A stretch of DNA of 64,000 nucleotides, taken from positions 3,034,001 through 3,098,000 of the forward strand of contig JBANSL010000009.1 in assembly GCA_037127255.1 (NCBI GenBank), written 5' to 3'. Both the position numbers and the translations under genes were made by a program. Shown here piece by piece: positions 43,870 through 55,999 of the stretch (its first letter is position 1; every line of letters starts with the position of its first letter). The stretch comes from Persicaria tinctoria. Taxonomy: Eukaryota > Streptophyta > Magnoliopsida > Caryophyllales > Polygonaceae. The notes under the pieces were generated by a model. It saw nothing but the letters and a program-made list of their open reading frames with translations, was not told the origin of the DNA and did not search any database.

Positions 43870-44225
43870 GATATTAAAAAACGGGCTACCTCCGCCCAGT
43901 CGGCGTGGCTCACTGATAGGGAGCAAGGAGGAAAGCCAGGAGGTATCGGGTTCGATCCCTACCTTCGCCCCTTTTCTTGGGTGAAAATCCAAAGGTTTGC
44001 CTTGCTCATCATTATCAGTGGTGAAAATCCAAAGGTTTGCCTTGCTCATCATTATCAGTGGGTCGAGCCGGTCGGCGCCAGCCGGTTTACCTGGTGCGTG
44101 ACTTTTGCCGGCTACGTCACATGCCCGGGGTTAGTGGGTCGAGACGGTCGGCGCAAACCGGTTTACCTAATGCGTGACTTTTGCCGACTAGGCCACGTGC
44201 TCGGGGTTTGCCACCAAATGTGGGT
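43870..44225 (+). mobile_element. tRNA-derived SINE-like element
   Basis: GGTTCGATCCC at about 43,949 is a canonical RNA polymerase III B box. About 40-50 bases upstream, GTGGCTCACTGATAGG could serve as a weak A box. Downstream there is a 40-bp perfect tandem duplication (GTGAAAATCCAAAGGTTTGC, at 43,980 and 44,020), then a 76-bp imperfect duplication starting GGTCGAGMCGGTCGGCGC. The exact ends are unclear. Confidence 0.65.
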
Positions 44226-44520
44226 TTCTCGTTATAAGAAAAAGGGCTTTTATTGCAAAATTAACCCAAAAACCCGGTTGGGTTTGCACCCCCTATCCCC
44301 TATCCACATTAAATGCAAAAATTTAACCCTAACCCCTTCAAAAATTGCATCCCAGCCGGTTACAATAGAAGGAGAGACCGACTGTAGTGATGGAAGAGAG
44401 AGAGAGTGAGACATGTGGATGGGGAGAGAATTGACAGGTTTTTAAAAAACCTGTCAACTCAACTGCCGATTAGAGAGAGGGTTAATGAAGGGGAAGGGGG
44501 AGGCCTAGAGTTGTTTTATA
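44226..44520. other. Spacer, no gene seen
   Basis: Contains a short inverted repeat GACAGGTTTTTAAAAAACCTGTC near 44,431. Nothing else recognised. Confidence 0.5.
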
Positions 44521-44814
44521 CTCCCTCCGTCTCAAAATACATGTCTTTTTAGGACGAAGCACGGGAATTAAGGAGTATGTTAAGTGTAATAATTAGATGT
44601 AAAAAGTAGGTTAAGTTTAATGATTAGACTTTGGTAATAGGGTATTTGCTTTTTTTAAAAAAATTTTTTTGAAGAGGAGAGTAGGGGTGATGTAAAAATT
44701 AGAGTAATAATTAGATGTAAAAGTAGATTAAATGTAATGATTGAATCTAAAAAGACATATATTTTTGACAAAATTACAAGGGCTAAAAAGACATGTATTT
44801 TGAGACGGAGGGAG
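44521..44814. mobile_element. Stowaway-type (Tc1/mariner) MITE, 294 bp
   Basis: Terminal inverted repeats CTCCCTCCGTCTCAAAATAC, flanked by TA on both sides, are the classic Stowaway signature. Non-coding AT-rich interior. Confidence 0.95.
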
Positions 44815-45789
44815 TATATATATATCTCAAAAAATCGAAAAGAAGAAGAGGAAAGAGTTCGAAGAAGAACAAGAGAAAGTGTGCAGAAGAAAAAAAGAAG
44901 CGGACATCAAACAGGTGACACACCCCGAATGCAAGTGACGGACCTTCCGTTGTCAAGTAAGTAAACTCTAACACCACCGATTATTTACCGATTGCACAAA
45001 TTGATAGGGCGAGGAATCGAGTGGAAAACCCCAATGTGTTTGCCATTGTTTGAAATGGGATGAAGAGCGAAATTTCTATTCCAGGTTCCCTCTGTTATGT
45101 AAGAAGTAACCGCCGACATGTAAAAATCAAGAGATGGAAAGATTCGGAACGGGGATTTTGACGAGGGGGATAGAAGGGAAATTGGGGGAAATTAAAAGTT
45201 GGTCTTGAACATTGGGTAAATTGGGGATGGTTGGGGTGAAATGGAGGAAAATGAATATATTGGTTGTCGTTAATTAGATGGGGAAATTGGGGGAATGGGG
45301 GGAATTGGCGAAATTGGAGGAATTGAGGATTTTGGAAGAATTGGGGAACGACTATGTGGAATACGAAATACCAGGAGTATGGTGATTTGGATATGTTTAA
45401 TCTTGAGATACCTTTGAAAATTTAATGGATTTGTCGACACTTTGATTTCTGTCATGTTTGTAATAGTCAGATGTCATGTTTATAACTCTTCTTGTCATGT
45501 GAAATTTGAAACTACCTCAACGTATTTTCGGTTGAAACTTATAAAGGCTTACAAAGTTTGCTCTGAATGCGGAGACGTTTGATATGTTTAGGGGTGACAT
45601 GCATGCGGCAGTTGGTATGTATAGGGTGGGAAATGGTTTGCAGCGTCGTTATTGTGAGGTGCATTGAAACCGGTGTCGTGTTAGATAACCTTATTGTCAT
45701 GTGCATTGTGACTGGTGTCATTATATATAGGCTTTGTGTAGAGCGTCCTAATGTTTTGCTTCCCAATTCTGTAGGATATCCAGCAAAGG
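44815..45789. other. Spacer, no firm gene
   Basis: Purine-rich stretch (44,830-44,910), then GGGGGAATTGG-type repeats (45,280-45,345). 45,560-45,760 repeats RTGCATTGWRACYGGTGTC. No domain recognised. Confidence 0.5.
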
Positions 45790-46292
45790 AGAACATCTCG
45801 GCTAGCTGCTATGTAAATAGGATTCCCCATTTACGGACAACAGACCATTGCATTGTGTTGATCAACGGAATTTCGTATTATCGATGCATGAATACCATTT
45901 TCACCCCATTGTGCAGACCATTTATGTTGTCCCCGAGGACCGCCACTACAAGGGCCGTGTCAACCAGTACGGACGACCCCATTTACTTGCAAACTTGGAC
46001 AATTACCTGAGCGAGGGGGACTGGAAGCGTTTGATGGAAAGCCCGTTAGCTGCCGTCGCGAGGCTGGGTCTGCCGTCGCGAGACAAGAAAGGATAATGAG
46101 AGCTGTTACATGATCCACGACAAAATAGCTCGGTTCTCCATCCAAGAGTTCGCGTTGGTGACCGGACTAAAGTACTCATTCGTGTTGCTGCCCGAGGAGA
46201 ATGATTTGTCACAAACGCACTTACCAGTTGTCATGTCCGAACCGTTTGTCATTAAGTCAATACCATTTGACCGTCATATCAAGTCCCGATGA
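45790..46292 (+). pseudogene. DUF1985-like (Ulp1-associated) fragment
   Basis: The plus-strand frame at 46,110-46,292 reads IHDKIARFSIQEFALVTGLKYS, the hallmark of DUF1985, which in plants usually precedes a Ulp1 (C48) SUMO-protease domain in Mutator-like elements. Upstream, NYLSEGDWKRLMESPL in another frame is its likely N-terminal part. The two are separated by a frameshift beside a short duplication of GCCGTCGCGAG (about 46,051 and 46,071). No C48 protease domain is seen; the fragment is cut off about 65 bases from the end of the convergent Mutator transposase. Confidence 0.65.
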
Positions 46293-46357
46293 TCGTCTAG
46301 TTGGGCCGCCTCTTGTATTTCCTTTCCCACTTTGAGGGGTACCATCTAGTCTTGGTT

Positions 46358-47005
46358 CTACCCGGACGTGCCTGGGTACAGAACATCTTGGTAGCAAGCA
46401 CGCCATGTGTCTCGAGACGGGACTGGGTACAGAACATCCTGATAGCAAGCACGCCACACCTCTACCTTGAATAAGTTGTTGACAAGTGAGTGCACGTCCA
46501 CCCCGTATACTTGTGCAGCAGCTAAAGCGTGTGCACACGGGTATTGGTCGACGTTGAAGCGTCTGCAACTACATAAACGTCCCGTGAGGTTGACAAGCCA
46601 TGTAGACTGACCATTGTGTACCTCAAACTCGTGGGGGCTGAGCGGCATGATCACCATGGAAAGGGACAACGCGAAGTTGGCTTTGATGGCTTTAGCGACC
46701 CAATCGCTGACAACTTTCCCAGGAGCGGAGCTGCTCTCTCTCCGCTTGACGAACCACTTCTCGACGGTCTCAAGAATGGCATCCATAAGCGTTGTGAGCG
46801 GTAAATGACGAGGATACTTAAAAACAGAGTTCAAACACTCGGAGTTATTAGCGGTTGTGATGTTATATCTGTTACCTGGGTAGCATGCCCTTGCCCACTT
46901 GTCGAACCCGGCCTCTCTGAGGTATTGGCCCGCTGCGGGAGCCATCGCACAGAAGTCCGTATATAAGGATTGGAACTCGTCGTATGTGTATGCATTGACC
47001 ATCAA
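46358..47005 (-). pseudogene. Mutator-like transposase, C-terminal part with SWIM zinc finger
   Basis: 215-residue frame. MVNAYTYDEFQSLY and FDKWARACYPGNRYNI precede TANNSECLNSVF (the helical region after the DDE core). A SWIM zinc finger follows (CSCRRFNVDQYPCAHALAA, pattern CxC...CxH). The end carries a 19-residue tandem repeat (WRACYQDVLYP twice). Together with 47,066-49,572 it forms one decayed MULE transposase gene on the minus strand. Confidence 0.85.
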
Positions 47006-47065
47006 GAAGAATTGGTCCTATATCGGGTTGATTTTGAACTGGAACTGGACGTTATGGAATAAGTG

Positions 47066-47700
47066 TCATGTGCATATTCCGTGCTTGTCGAAGATGTAGT
47101 TGTTCAGTATTCTCTTCTCGATGCTAATATGGCGGTCAGACACCCACATCAGATCAGTCGTGTCTTTAACAACACGCAACATCTGCCTGAAGAAGAACCC
47201 CCACGACCCATCATTGTCCTCGTCAACCATTGCGAATACAATTGGGTATACGGAGTGGTTGGCATCCTGTGCAGACGCAAACATTAGGCACCCTTAGAAC
47301 TTCCCTTTCAAGAACCCCCTCGTCCTCTGAAATGACGTGTACATTAAACCACCGCAATCGTTACCTATGTCATGCGCTTTATAACTATTTGCATGTTCTA
47401 CGTAGTGTATGTCATATTTAAGACATGAGGTCGTCATGGAGAGTCATGGGTCGATGTAATGGTAGTATTGTTGCGTTGTATGAGCATTGACAATGAAGAA
47501 CATATAAGGTGGAGAGAATGAGGGGCTAACCTTTCATAGGTGGGGGACAACCCTCCGCCACACTCCAAGGCTCACAAACACATACTTGAATCGGCCCTCT
47601 GTGTCGTGTTCTATCCGGGTGTACTTACCAGGGTTGACCTGCACTAGCAAGTGCATTTACGAGTACATGTTGTGATAGCTTTCCTTGTTCGTCCCATAGG
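47066..47700 (-). pseudogene. Mutator-like transposase, catalytic-core fragments
   Basis: 47,066-47,284 reads ASAQDANHSVYPIVFAMVDE, NDGSWGFFF and LMWVSDRHISIEK, the MULE DDE-domain blocks. Farther upstream, around 47,550-47,640, NPGKYTRIEHDTEGRFKYVF matches the segment before the first catalytic Asp. The region with the first Asp (usually DGTHL) is disrupted, and stops separate this part from the SWIM part. Confidence 0.8.
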
Positions 47701-48538
47701 TGGTGTCCCTTGCCCTCAACTGGGCTCGCCACGCGTTCCACTAGCTGGACATGACCCCTATCCGTGACTTCGTGAGAGCCTGCACTTGCTTTGGCACAAG
47801 GGCCTTCTTTGACCCAACGAAACTGCACATTTCCATTTCCAAACGATATGGGTGAGTTATTTTTACCGTATGTCCAGTTTGAAAGCAATAGATGTCCAGT
47901 TACATTTAACCCGGGTCCAATTTAAAATATCTTGGTGTCCAGTTCAATAGGTTAAGGTGCACACTTATTGTTATATATTGGGGAATCGCATCGGATGGAT
48001 ACTAATGTGGTTAGGGTGAAGGACTTACCTGTCCACTATCTGCTGCCCCATCTGGGTGTATGTCTCATGGCGCTTTTGTGTCATCATGTCGTTCAGTTCG
48101 CACGTTTGCTCGTCCACAAGCTTCTAGATAATCTAAAACCGTGTTTTCTTGTATGTGGAAACCCGACATGCTCACCTGGAGTTGGGAGCACCACAACACA
48201 TAACATACAAGATCTTCGTCGACTTCTTCAGCTTGGTCATGAAGCATCTGGGTGATTGTTTGTTGGACCCCCTCTTTCGACCGAAACCCTTTTTTTCTCG
48301 GAGCTGAACCGTGTGCTGGCGGTGATCCAATGGGCTCACCGCAACCATTGGTTCACTTTCCACAGGCTCCGGAGTTGGTCCCGACTTCCCTTTTCCGCGT
48401 TCGTAAGCTTCCTCCACTTCCCTCTCAGCTTGCTCGGCCTCAAAATCACATGACCACGACTTCGTCGGAACTGCGCACCCGAGCTCCACTTTCACCGCAT
48501 TCGGGAGTACTTCATCGTCGGAGGAGGAGTTGCCGATG

Positions 48539-49246
48539 TCAATGGGCAACCGTCCATTCCGGTGGGATGACTACATCTTCAGGGTCACTGCTCACAAAAA
48601 TGACCTGCTTACCACATCTAATTGCCTCGACTTTCTTTGCGTTCTGTGCCAACTGCAACTCATCATTTATCCCTAACTCGTTAGTACTTTGATCTAACTG
48701 GACGCATTGCTTATCTAACTGGAAGCCGGTTTGGTTTGCCTGGACACCTCCGACTACCACTACTTCGTCTTTTTCACCACTAGGCAATCGGGGGCCCGTA
48801 TGTGCCTGATCTTCTTGGGTGACCGGCGGCCCAGTTAACGGTACTATAAATTCCTCACCTTCCGACGCAGAGATACACACCCCGACCGAGTCACCCGTTG
48901 TCGATCCTTGTGTAGGTGCCACATCCCAATCAAGCTTGCTTCGCAGAGGGACATGGAGGTCGATAGACCACGATCGTTCTCTAATTAGACCATTTCCAAA
49001 ATTGAAGGTCTGCAGGTCTTCGTCATCTCCTATTGCAAACGGCCTGCACCCCTCCTTGTTCGGCTTGACATATGTGAGCTCCATATCATGCCTTCTCCCA
49101 TCGACGTTAAACTTTTCCATCATGTGTTTCTTCAATGCGATGTAGTCGATACGTTTGTCCACCAGCACAACCTTCTGGCTCAGTGACCCCTTAAAGACCC
49201 AAGTGCCCCCTTCACAAGCCAACCATCCTCCAAACACCACAGTCAC
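48539..49246 (-). pseudogene. Mutator-like transposase N-terminal (PB1-like) part
   Basis: 235-residue frame with GGTWVFKGSL, IDYIALKKHMMEKF, ELTYVKPN and DDEDLQTF, the PB1-like N-terminal domain of plant MULE transposases, followed by a low-complexity acidic linker. The reading frame then continues in another frame at about 48,549-48,172 (NSSSDDEVLPNAVKVEL), so a frameshift separates them. A further upstream frame (49,303-49,572) may be a first exon. Confidence 0.75.
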
Positions 49247-49572
49247 ACATACGATTGAATTGTACCCTATTTATTTACATAGCGGAGGGGATACATTAAG
49301 TTTTACAGGAAGATGTACTTATTTTTGTGGCACACTGTTTTCATAAACTGAGTGGAGAGACTACTTACCCATTTTCTATCTGCATGCAGTGGCGAGTCTG
49401 CCCAATCTATTCCCCTAGTTGTCATGTTATTTTCCATCGGGTGTCCAGTTAATATTAACTTATAACACGTCAACTTTAAGATAAACCCCGACCCACAACC
49501 TTCTTCTACGATGATTTCTCTCTTAATCTTCGGATTTATTTCCACCTGGTCCCCATTAAATGCGACGTCCAT

Positions 49573-50684
49573 TATTCCCTCTCATCTCCTTATATAGATC
49601 CCCACATCATTGGCCACCAAATCTCCTTCTTCAATCTCTCCCAGCGCGTCTCCTTCCTCCATTTAATGCTCCTCATGTAGTGCATTAATGTGGATTAATC
49701 ATTGGGACGAGGTGGAGTTTCAATGCTTATATACTCTCCCCATTCTCCCTCATCTTTCTGATACGTAGCAATTGGCTAGGCTGATCAATTGCTAAAAGAA
49801 AATGCCCGATCTTGCGTATGCTCCTTGATTCCCCGTGAATTGATGCCGATTCACACGAGACAAATGCTTGATCTGTGGAGCTTGGCTGAATTAATGCACA
49901 CAAAATCGAAATCGGCAATCAAAGCGACGTGGGTTGATTGCATGAAATCCAAAATCAAATATATGAAATGAATTTCGGTCAACACTTGCGGCTTGACCAC
50001 CAATCGCCACTTGAAAATAATTTGATCGGCGGCATAAGAAATGGGTGAGGGTTGGTAGGGTGAATATGGATGTAGGATTGAAGGATAACGTGAAATTTAG
50101 AACATAAAAGAAGATGAGTGACTAGGGTTGACGAAGAAAAAGCACTTAGCCAAGTGCTTCTCTTTTAATTTCAACATAATTAAAATGAAGGCAAATTACA
50201 ACTTAAATAAGGCGTTGATGGTGAAATTGGTTCATTGCAAAGAAACTCTAGCCTCTCACTTTTATCTAAAATAAATAAATAAAAACCTAAGATAAATACT
50301 ACTTATTTTATCTATCTAAAATGACTAACATTAAATAGAAATAGTTCCTTAATGACCAAGGAGATAAATATCTCCTCGCTATTATTTTCCCTAAATAATT
50401 AAATAATAATAATTAAAATAGATAGGTAACTATCCAAGCAAAAACTTGTCAGCCCTACAGAACCCTTGGGGCCGACCCCAGGACCCTTGATGTCGACCCT
50501 TCAACAAGCTTGAATCCATGGTGGCGCCTTCTTCTTTCTCGGGATGATCGGGTCCTCGAACTGCCTTGGCCCACGGAGGGCCCATCTTGATGGCATCACT
50601 TTCTCTTCAGGCCATTTTGGCTCTATGGGTTGGCGGAAAAATGGAATCCCCTCAATGTTCACTCCGTTAGTGTCAAACTCTAGG

Positions 50685-50722
<38 letters not shown>

Positions 50723-52497
50723 CTTATGCAAGTTGGCTTTTCTCTCCCACTCCACCTCTCTCCTTTGAGGTCAGTCTGGCCTTTTCCCTCATCTCTCCCC
50801 CCCAATCTGACGTTGTCAAGTGTCGCACATTTCAAGGTTGCACCCCCCTCCCTTACCTGCTACCGGTTGCAAGGGGTCCCCCAATATCCGGTTTCACCTA
50901 ATTTAAAACCGGTTGGGTTAACCTTGCAATAAATCCGGATTTTTAGGTCATTTTTTGATATTCTCTCTTAAAAAACCATCCCTATCTCCACTAATTTTAT
51001 CCCTTTTTGGTGGACACATTTAATTATAAGTTGTAAAAATGAATTAAAATAGTTTTTATTTTTAAATTTTAAAAATGGTTCTTAGTGGATTTTTCTCAGG
51101 AATATAAATAAATCTAAAAATAATTTGGGATTTTTAAATGCTCCATACATATTTATATTTTTCGTGAATTTTCCCAATGAGTTACTTGTTTACTAATCAA
51201 GCTATATGACTTAACCATTATTAAGATAAACTTATAAATTTAATGTTATAATTAGCATCATGCAATGTGTATGGAAATACATTAAGGAAAAGCACACTTA
51301 AGAAACATGAGCAACAATTAAGTTTAAAAGTATACATATGTAACACCTCTTCTTAATGCTACAACACAGCGTTAGCGATTATTCGGATTTTAATGTTTTG
51401 TAACCGTCTTAAACTTATAGGGACATGCAACCATACTCCTATAAACAAGATGACAGTGAACAAATGCATAAAAATATTAAATCAGATGAAGACTTAAATG
51501 AAATATCAATCAATACTTATAAATTTACCCAAAACAAATGGTCCAAAATAATATTCCAATATTTGAAATAATAGTAGCCGCCGAAATAAAGTCAAGTGCA
51601 GTGTTGCATCGGAAGTAAACAATTAAACTCTTATACATACCTAGGAATTTATACCTTAAAATGAAATAATAATGTGATTCCCAAGCGTCCTCGGCTTTAC
51701 AGATCGAAAGCCAAGAACGGGGTACGCAATCAGAAATCGCAACAGGAAAGTAAATAAGCAACCAACAAGCGGTTTTACGTGGTTCGGCCGGAGCCTACGT
51801 CTACGGAGCCTCAACCGGATCGGCTTGAAATCTCAATCCATTAATCAAATAGCAAGGTTACAGAACAGGTTGCCTGTTGATGATGCCCGAAATATAAATA
51901 ATAATATTCTCAAATATCATAAATAAATAAGGTTCCCCGCTATATAAATAGAACCTTATAAACATTAAAAATGGACGAGTATGAATCAATATAGAGACTC
52001 AAGACGTCCACGGACGATAAACTGTCCGCGACTCCCACATGCATGCTAGGACACATGTCGTCCATGCCCCCCTCACACATGTCGTCCATGCCCCCCTCCC
52101 ACATGTCATGAGGCATGTGACATTTGGCCATGTTTGGCCACCATGTTAAAACACACACTTACACTATAAATACATGAGAAGGGGTACGGAGGAAGGGGTC
52201 GGTTCCCATTATATTCCTAGGGGCATAGGCCGGGAATAGGAGGCTCTACAAGCCTATCTGAGCGGGTCCGTCTCGACTCAGTAATGAGCCGACACTTGGT
52301 GAGATCATTGCCCGAAAAGTGGAACGAGCCGAGCACTAGGTCCGGCGGCACAGGTCGAGGCCCCCACTTAGGGTAGATAATAGGAGGAGGGGGGCTTCAG
52401 GTAAGACCGCCGACCAATTGAAAATCGACACGCAGATCACCTTCCCCACGGGGACGTGGAGGTAGGTCTACTTTTCAAATGTGGTTTCATCACCTGT
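49573..52497. other. Repeat-derived spacer, no gene seen
   Basis: Includes (CT)n then (GT)n at about 50,684-50,722; a tract near 51,770 (GGTTTTACGTGGTTCGGCCG) of a kind common in plant retroelement LTRs; two and a half copies of a 27-bp unit (ACACATGTCGTCCATGCCCC) at 52,046-52,110; and CTATAAATAC at about 52,164, a possible LTR TATA box. An old solo LTR at 51.7-52.4 kb is possible but its ends could not be fixed. Confidence 0.45.
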
Positions 52498-54497
52498 TGT
52501 AGGAGGAAATCGAGAATGCAAATATAAAATATGACTAAAGTAAAGCAAACCAGATTCCGTCCCTTGCAAATGATTACAAGACTTCCTTCCGATGCAGCAG
52601 TGGGAAGTCAGGATCGATCCACGAGGAAGCGTGTCAGCGGATCCTAGGCAGCAGATAAATCTCACAGAAGTCGACAACAGGGGTCCTAGATCTCGAGTAC
52701 AGCAACTCGACAGAAGCTCGGACAGTCGAACACAGCACAACAGTAAGCACAGGGTTAGTCGATCTCGACAAGGCCTACTCGAGATCGAGTAAAGTCTTCG
52801 TCGACGTCAGCTTGGTTTGGTCGATCACCTGCACACAGAAGCTACGACGACCTGGGTCGAAGATTAGTAACTCGAGATCGAGAAGTGCTAGTCGTTCTCG
52901 AGGAAGACAGAACCTAAAACGAAAGAAAATAAATACAAATGCTTTGGGACTTCGAAATAAACTTAATGTAAAAGACTTCCAAGATTGGGGTTTGCAACAA
53001 CGATAACCAAGAATGCATAAGGCAAGAATAAAACAGATAATAATGTGAATCGCATCAAAGGACTAAGCTTTCGCCTTTTCCAACAATTAGACAACTCTTT
53101 CGAGAAACCCTAATTGTCTCTACTGATTTTATGTTTACAATCCAAGTTGTTAGCATGGACCTCCATTAGATGGGTAATAAACACATAACAAGTAGTAGAT
53201 GCTCAAAACATGATAAAAGTCGGATCTTTACCTCAAACACGCATAGCTATCGTCGGGCTCGCCCCAACCCTAGAAGTGGGTGGACTACTCGCGCTCCATC
53301 GCAACCTCAGACATCATTGATGAAAAGAAACTAATTGCATTAAACCAAACTGAAGGAAGTACAACCGAACAAAGCCAACTTGCTCTCACTCCTTTGCTCC
53401 ACTCGGCCTCCCTTTCTCTCTCTCTACTACTACTTCTCCTACTGAAATTGAATGACTAGAAATCAGCCCCATGGGCTTTATTTATAGCCGTCTACTCCTT
53501 GCTATTCAAGGATAGAATATATCCATCTATATCTAAAAAGCTTAAAAGATAAATAAAAACAATTTAGGAATTAAATCTATAAAGGAAATTATATCTAAAA
53601 TAGGTAAGTCTTCCATGTGTTGATAGATCTTGATGTGCTTTGATAGATGTGGATAGATCTCGGATTCCTTCTCCTCCAAGGAAAGAACAACCGCGTCGGA
53701 CAACTCGGACACCTCACCGCGTAACGCGTCTTCACAAGATCTCCTTGAGATCGAGTATGGTTTACTCGAGATCGAGTAACGTGGTCGTCGACTATGGCTT
53801 GACTGGGCGTCCTGGGTTGCTGCTGCTCGATCAAGCTCGGACAGGTGCTTCTGGGTCATTGAGATTGAGTAATGTCCTCGAGATCGAGTAGAGTGGTGCT
53901 CGGCGTCTTCAGTCCTCGGCTTCTCGACTTGGCACAGCTCCTCGACTCCGGACATGGCATCAGGGTTTGTCGATCTCGACCAGTTTACTCTAGATCGAGT
54001 AAGGCTCTGGAGTCGGGTTGATTTGGCTCTCATCTTCTCGATCATGTTCTGCTCGACTAGGTGTGATCGGACACCTTTTGTTGAGATCGAGTAGATTAAC
54101 TCGAGATCGAGTAAAGTTCTCTCAGCTTTCTGCTATGTTCTTGAAACACACTTTCCTGAGTCCTCGTTCGTCGGATTGACGCATATGACCATGCGTTGGA
54201 AAGCTCTTTCCGATGGCTACAACTTATGAAGACATCAAAGCTTGATTCAGAACGAAGAATGGTGAAAAATGGCCTTTTCTCCAGCTGCACCATTCTTAGC
54301 TTCTCCATGAGTTTCCTTTAAGCTCCAAAGTGCGTCCGATTTCTGCGAAATATAACAAAAACTTGTGTAGACCTCCATATATTGCAAATAAGTGTAAACG
54401 ACAAATATTCTGTATTATTCTAGCCCAAATGTATGAAAGGCATGCAGAAATCGATATAAAAGTAACTGTAAAACATGGCGAATTAGGCTTACAACAA
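52498..54497 (-). repeat. LTR copy (downstream LTR in element orientation)
   Basis: 2,000 bp, a few per cent different from the other LTR by eye, so the insertion is fairly recent. It contains at least ten diverged copies of CTCGAGATCGAGTA or its reverse complement, clustered near 52,690-52,900 and 53,730-54,120. Confidence 0.9.
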
Positions 54498-55999
54498 ACA
54501 CCCCATACTTAAGCTTGCATGTCCTCAAGCAATACTTTTAATTTTCATTCAGGGGAAGAAATCAAGACTCTCAACATCTTAGATTCATTCTCATATATCC
54601 TTGAAATCAATTACTATCCTTGAAAAGGTACTAGTGTCAGAGATCCATGCATGTGCAATTTTAAGAGCAACATCTACTCACAAAAGGAGGGTTATGCAAA
54701 AACAATTCATGTGTGACAAAGGAACAATAAACAAGAGGACTTTAATTTAAGCTCAATAAGGAGTAGATTGGTAAAAGGCTAAAGGTGGGCAATTTTTTTG
54801 GCAATGTGGTGCAAATGATCCAGGGAAATGGAGTACTTCCAAATTGAATTTCATACCACATTCTTTCTTCATAAGAATCATCACCTTTCGTATTGCTTTT
54901 ATCAATAATAATGCTTTTACCTCTCTAACCTCAGCACTGCCTTCTCGCGAGTCGCAAACATGGGTGTCATTCATGGCCCCGAATACTTAGTGCTTTGGAC
55001 TCCTCACCCGTGTGTCCCATCTCACTGAACTATTATCTCAGTAAGAAGGGTCGATCTACCTTTATCTCCTGAGGTGATCGGATTTTCTTTCATTCATTAA
55101 ATTTTCCATATATTTTAAACAATTTCCAACTCAACTCCAAATAATGATAATAACAACACAACAACCATATAATAATCTCCATAATGTGACATCATTCTCA
55201 ACATAATCCCCGTATAGGAAATAAGGTAAAGAATGGAAAATATTTAGAACATGTGGAGCATAATATGAAATAAGGCATATATATGACTTTTGTGATGCAT
55301 AAGCATAGGTAAGGCTAGGATGTAACAATGAGCACATTATATGGAAATATAAAGTCCTCCATCCTCTTATCAAGCAATATGTCAAAAGCAACATCAAATT
55401 TTACCTCCTTTCATGGTTTTCAATAAAACATGCACTTCATTGTGACTTCTCTTTACTAGGCAATTTCATGCTATATCTCTAATGAATCCAATTTTGCATC
55501 ATCGAGTTCAATATAAGCTTCCATGACACTAATAAATTTTTTAAATGGGGGTCATTTTTTCAAATTTTGGAAAACATGCATGTAAGCCCATAAATCAATA
55601 ATGAATTCCAAAATAGCTATGTATAAGCAATAAAAAATATGCACACAAAATGTCAAATATGTCAAATATTCACAAATTAAGCCCTTTCCCCACCCCATAC
55701 TTAAACATTACAATGTCCTCCTCACTGTATAAAAACAAGGGTAAACAAAGAAACTCACTAGACATATGTGCATGACTTTATAATATCGAGTGTAAATGCC
55801 TAGGCCGAGTCTGATTTAGCTTGCTTCTATCCCCATGGACCTGAAAAATATAGAAGAGAAATACCCACAATAGAAAAACTAAAAGTTCAAAACCAAAAAA
55901 ATAAACAAAAGCAATAATGTCCAAAAGGTCCCAAAATATAAATGTCTATTTACAAGCTCTAGATTTTATAGTCGCTAGGCCGACTTCCTCCATTTAGCT
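54498..55999. other. Non-coding interior of the LTR element
   Basis: AT-rich, with no frame resembling retroelement proteins on either strand. CCCCATACTTAAGCTTGC next to the LTR recurs in diverged form near 55,693 (CCCCATACTTAAACATTA). Confidence 0.6.

Larger units (their letters stand above)
46358..49572 (-). mobile_element. Decayed Mutator-like element (Kaonashi-like arrangement)
   Basis: PB1, DDE and SWIM blocks in family order on the minus strand, with a convergent DUF1985 fragment beside the 3' end. MULEs carrying Ulp1-type genes are known in plants as Kaonashi elements. No terminal inverted repeats were found at either side, so the boundaries given are those of coding similarity. Confidence 0.75.

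Noticed and set aside
43949..43959. tRNA gene, from the perfect B box
   Set aside because: No cloverleaf or acceptor stem could be formed around it; a SINE head explains it better.
51770..52260. Complete solo LTR
   Set aside because: Suggestive motifs (TTACGTGGTTCGGC, CTATAAATAC), but neither end nor a target duplication could be fixed.
53542..54045. 167-residue frame inside the LTR, also at 57,925-58,428
   Set aside because: Its length is preserved in both LTRs, but it is built from the repeated CTCGAGATCGAGTA motif (SRSR-type residues), overlaps other frames, and the LTRs are recent duplicates; no sign that it is coding.
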